A stretch of DNA of 15,424 nt from an uncultured Oscillospiraceae bacterium (GTDB lineage Bacteria; Bacillota; Clostridia; Oscillospirales; Acutalibacteraceae). Position numbers and translations under genes: made by a program. Each line of letters starts with the position of its first letter. The stretch's first letter is position 1. A model generated the notes under the pieces. The model saw only the letters and a program-made list of their open reading frames with translations. It did no database searches and was not told the origin of the DNA. This document shows positions 13,602-15,424 of this stretch, piece by piece. The DNA lies in assembly GCA_900540535.1 (NCBI GenBank), contig UQGM01000053.1, forward strand, positions 1-15,424, in the 5' to 3' direction.

Positions 13602-14042
13602 ATGGAAAATAAAATCATAATAAGAGAATGTGCTTTAAAGGACTGTGAAAGCATATATTTACTTAATAAGAATGATTTGGGATATGATTTTCCAATTGAG
13701 GAAACCGCCAAAAGGCTCGAAATGATTTTAAAAAGCGAAAGAGATAAAATTTTTGTGGCGGAATATGACGGAAAGGTTATTGGATATATCCACGCCTGCG
13801 ATTACGACGTTATTTACGCTCCGTCTATGAAAAATATACTGGGACTTGCAGTGGACTGCGCTTACAGAAAGCTGGGAGCCGGAAAAGCACTTCTTGCAGC
13901 CGCCGAAAACTGGGCAAAGGAAACAGACTGTGCAGGAATACGTCTTTGTTCAGGGGCACAGCGAAAAGGAGCCCATGAGTTTTATAAAAAATGCGGATAT
14001 ATTTGCAGTAAAGAGCAGCTTAATTTTAAAAAGAATGTGTAA
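13602..14042 (+). CDS. GNAT family N-acetyltransferase
   Basis: A 146-residue single-domain acetyltransferase using acetyl-CoA; substrate unknown. IIIRECALKDCESIYLLN is the usual N-terminal strand-helix. FVAEYDGKVIGYIHA (51-65) is the central hairpin. ILGLAVDCAYRKLGAGKALLAAAENWA (79-105) is motif A, with the CoA-pyrophosphate loop RKLGAG (89-94). HEFYKKCGY near 124-132 is the typical C-terminal motif. The ATG has AAGGTGA 7 nt upstream. mfd begins 27 bp after its stop, with no terminator between, so the two are probably cotranscribed. There is no sign that it is RimI or a resistance enzyme. Confidence 0.9.
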   Translation: MENKIIIRECALKDCESIYLLNKNDLGYDFPIEETAKRLEMILKSERDKIFVAEYDGKVIGYIHACDYDVIYAPSMKNILGLAVDCAYRKLGAGKALLAAAENWAKETDCAGIRLCSGAQRKGAHEFYKKCGYICSKEQLNFKKNV

Positions 14043-14069
14043 AACGTAAAGATAAAAGGAGATTTTGCC

Positions 14070-15424
14070 ATGTCATGTTTTTCAGGTATGCTGGCTTCAA
14101 ATGCCGGCTTTGCCTCCCTTTTGAGGGCCAGTGAAAAAAACATGCTGCCTGCCGGAGTCACGGGTCTTTCCTATCTTAACAAGGTGCATCTTATCCACTC
14201 ACTTTGTGAAGAGAGCGAAGCAAGAGCAATTATAATCACCGGCGACGAGGGAGAAGCAGTTAAAATTAAAGAAGACTTAAACACCCTTTTCGCTTCGGAG
14301 GATACCCTCCTTTATCCGGCAAGGGATTTTTCCCTGAGCTCAACTGCCGGTCAGTCAAGGGAATATGAGCACCTGCGTCTGGGAGTTCTTGGCAGAATGC
14401 TCGAGGGCGATTACAAAGCTGTTGTGTGTTCCATAGAGGCAGCCATGCAGTTTACAATTCCCCCGGACGTGCTCCTTTCCCGCTCCTTTGTCATCGAACA
14501 GGGCATGGATATCTCCATTGAAAAGGCAAGGGAAATCCTTGTAAACGCCGGATACTCACCCTGCGAAATGGTTGAGGGTTCCGGACAGTTTGCCGTAAGA
14601 GGCGGAATACTGGACTTTTATCCCCCGGATGCTCCGAATCCCATAAGAGCTGAATTCTGGGGCGACAGCATAGACACAATGGGATATTTTGAAATAGTAT
14701 CCCAGCGCAGAACTGAAAACGTAGATAAAATAAAAATAACCCCCTCTGTTGAAGTGCTCACGGGAGACGGACTTAAACTCAGTGAAAAAATAGAAAAGCT
14801 TGCCGCTTCTCTCAGAGGCAAAGCGGTAAAGGCAAGGCAGGCTTTAAACAGGGATGCGGAAATGCTCCGCAGCGGATTAAAGCCCGCTTCAACGGATAAA
14901 TATATTCCTCTTATATATGAAAACACCTCCACGGTGCTGAATTATGCCGATGACGCTTTGCTTTTTGTAAGCGATACGGCTAAAGTCAAGGAAAGGGGAA
15001 ACGCAGCACAGACTCTGCTTTTGGAAGATATAAAGGACTTCCTCGAAAGCGGAGAACTTTGCCGTGGTCTTGACCGCTTCGCTCTTACATGGGCGGAAAT
15101 GAAAGACGAATACGAGCAGCGTGGAGCCATATATCTTGACACCTTTGCAAGAGGAAGTTTTGATACCCCCATTAAAACTCTCATAAACATGGACGGACGC
15201 ACTCTTGCACCATGGGGCGGAGATTATTCTCTTTTAAAGGAGGATATTGTTCCTGCTCTCCAAAGCGGATGGTGCGTTGCGGTTATGGCAGGCACAGAAA
15301 AAGCTGCTCAGGCTCTTTGCGAAATGCTTTCCGAGGACGGCATACCTGCCGCAGCATACAGCGAATATCCGTCATCTTTCCTTAAAAAGAGCGTAAACGT
15401 ATTAAGCGGCGGACTCAGCGGAGG
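14070..15424 (+). CDS. mfd: Transcription-repair coupling factor, 5' part, cut by window edge
   Basis: Mfd removes RNA polymerase stalled at DNA lesions and recruits UvrA. About 451 of the usual 1,150 or so residues are present: the N-terminal UvrB-homology module and the region after it. Recognisable parts are GLSYLNKVHLIHSL (32-45), LLYPARDF (80-87), the diagnostic GQFAVRGGILDFYPP (172-186) and PIRAEFWGDSIDTMGYFE (191-208), followed by SVEVL. The RNA polymerase-interacting and helicase domains would lie beyond the edge. The ATG at 14070 follows AAAGGAGA. It lies directly downstream of the GNAT gene, whereas in Bacillus mfd lies close to pth. Confidence 0.93.
   Translation, partial: MSCFSGMLASNAGFASLLRASEKNMLPAGVTGLSYLNKVHLIHSLCEESEARAIIITGDEGEAVKIKEDLNTLFASEDTLLYPARDFSLSSTAGQSREYEHLRLGVLGRMLEGDYKAVVCSIEAAMQFTIPPDVLLSRSFVIEQGMDISIEKAREILVNAGYSPCEMVEGSGQFAVRGGILDFYPPDAPNPIRAEFWGDSIDTMGYFEIVSQRRTENVDKIKITPSVEVLTGDGLKLSEKIEKLAASLRGKAVKARQALNRDAEMLRSGLKPASTDKYIPLIYENTSTVLNYADDALLFVSDTAKVKERGNAAQTLLLEDIKDFLESGELCRGLDRFALTWAEMKDEYEQRGAIYLDTFARGSFDTPIKTLINMDGRTLAPWGGDYSLLKEDIVPALQSGWCVAVMAGTEKAAQALCEMLSEDGIPAAAYSEYPSSFLKKSVNVLSGGLSG

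Overview
The window looks like a chromosomal segment of a Gram-positive member of the Clostridia, most likely an Oscillospirales/Ruminococcaceae-type gut bacterium. This rests on strong AGGAGG ribosome binding sites, two TTG start codons, AT-rich spacers with sigma-A-like promoters, a Bacillus-type pyruvate kinase with an extra C-terminal domain, a RING-like/DUF2628 membrane protein and an EF-G paralogue. The genus assignment is inference. I see no tRNA, rRNA, CRISPR array, transposase or phage gene.

Layout. At the left edge tyrA (prephenate dehydrogenase, minus, cut by the edge) is divergent from pyk (plus). galU and a zinc-finger/DUF2628 membrane protein follow on the minus strand, converging on pyk at a shared hairpin terminator. 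prfB (release factor 2) and pth (peptidyl-tRNA hydrolase) are on the plus strand, each with its own strong terminator. Next come a lipoyl-less E2-type acyltransferase (plus), an APH/choline-kinase-fold protein with an altered catalytic motif (minus), and a membrane-anchored M23 peptidase (minus). Then, on the plus strand, an EF-G-like GTPase with non-canonical G motifs, a GNAT acetyltransferase, and the start of mfd, which runs off the right edge.

Functional themes. Translation and its rescue are represented by prfB, pth and the EF-G paralogue. Central and cell-wall precursor metabolism are represented by pyk, galU and tyrA. mfd is DNA repair, and the M23 protein is cell-wall remodelling. pth and mfd are neighbours in Bacillus; here about 6.8 kb of other genes lies between them.

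The most unusual signal is non-coding: three copies of a roughly 100-140 nt structured repeat. Two are in tandem in the prfB-pth gap and one is on the minus strand beyond the M23 gene. They share a CGCAGG box, a spacer of 28-29 nt, a GGTGTRCG box, one or two small hairpins with a GCTCAGC core (one base pair covaries), and, in two copies, a Shine-Dalgarno-bearing 3' end. One copy supplies the apparent promoter, leader and ribosome binding site of pth. I do not recognise the family.
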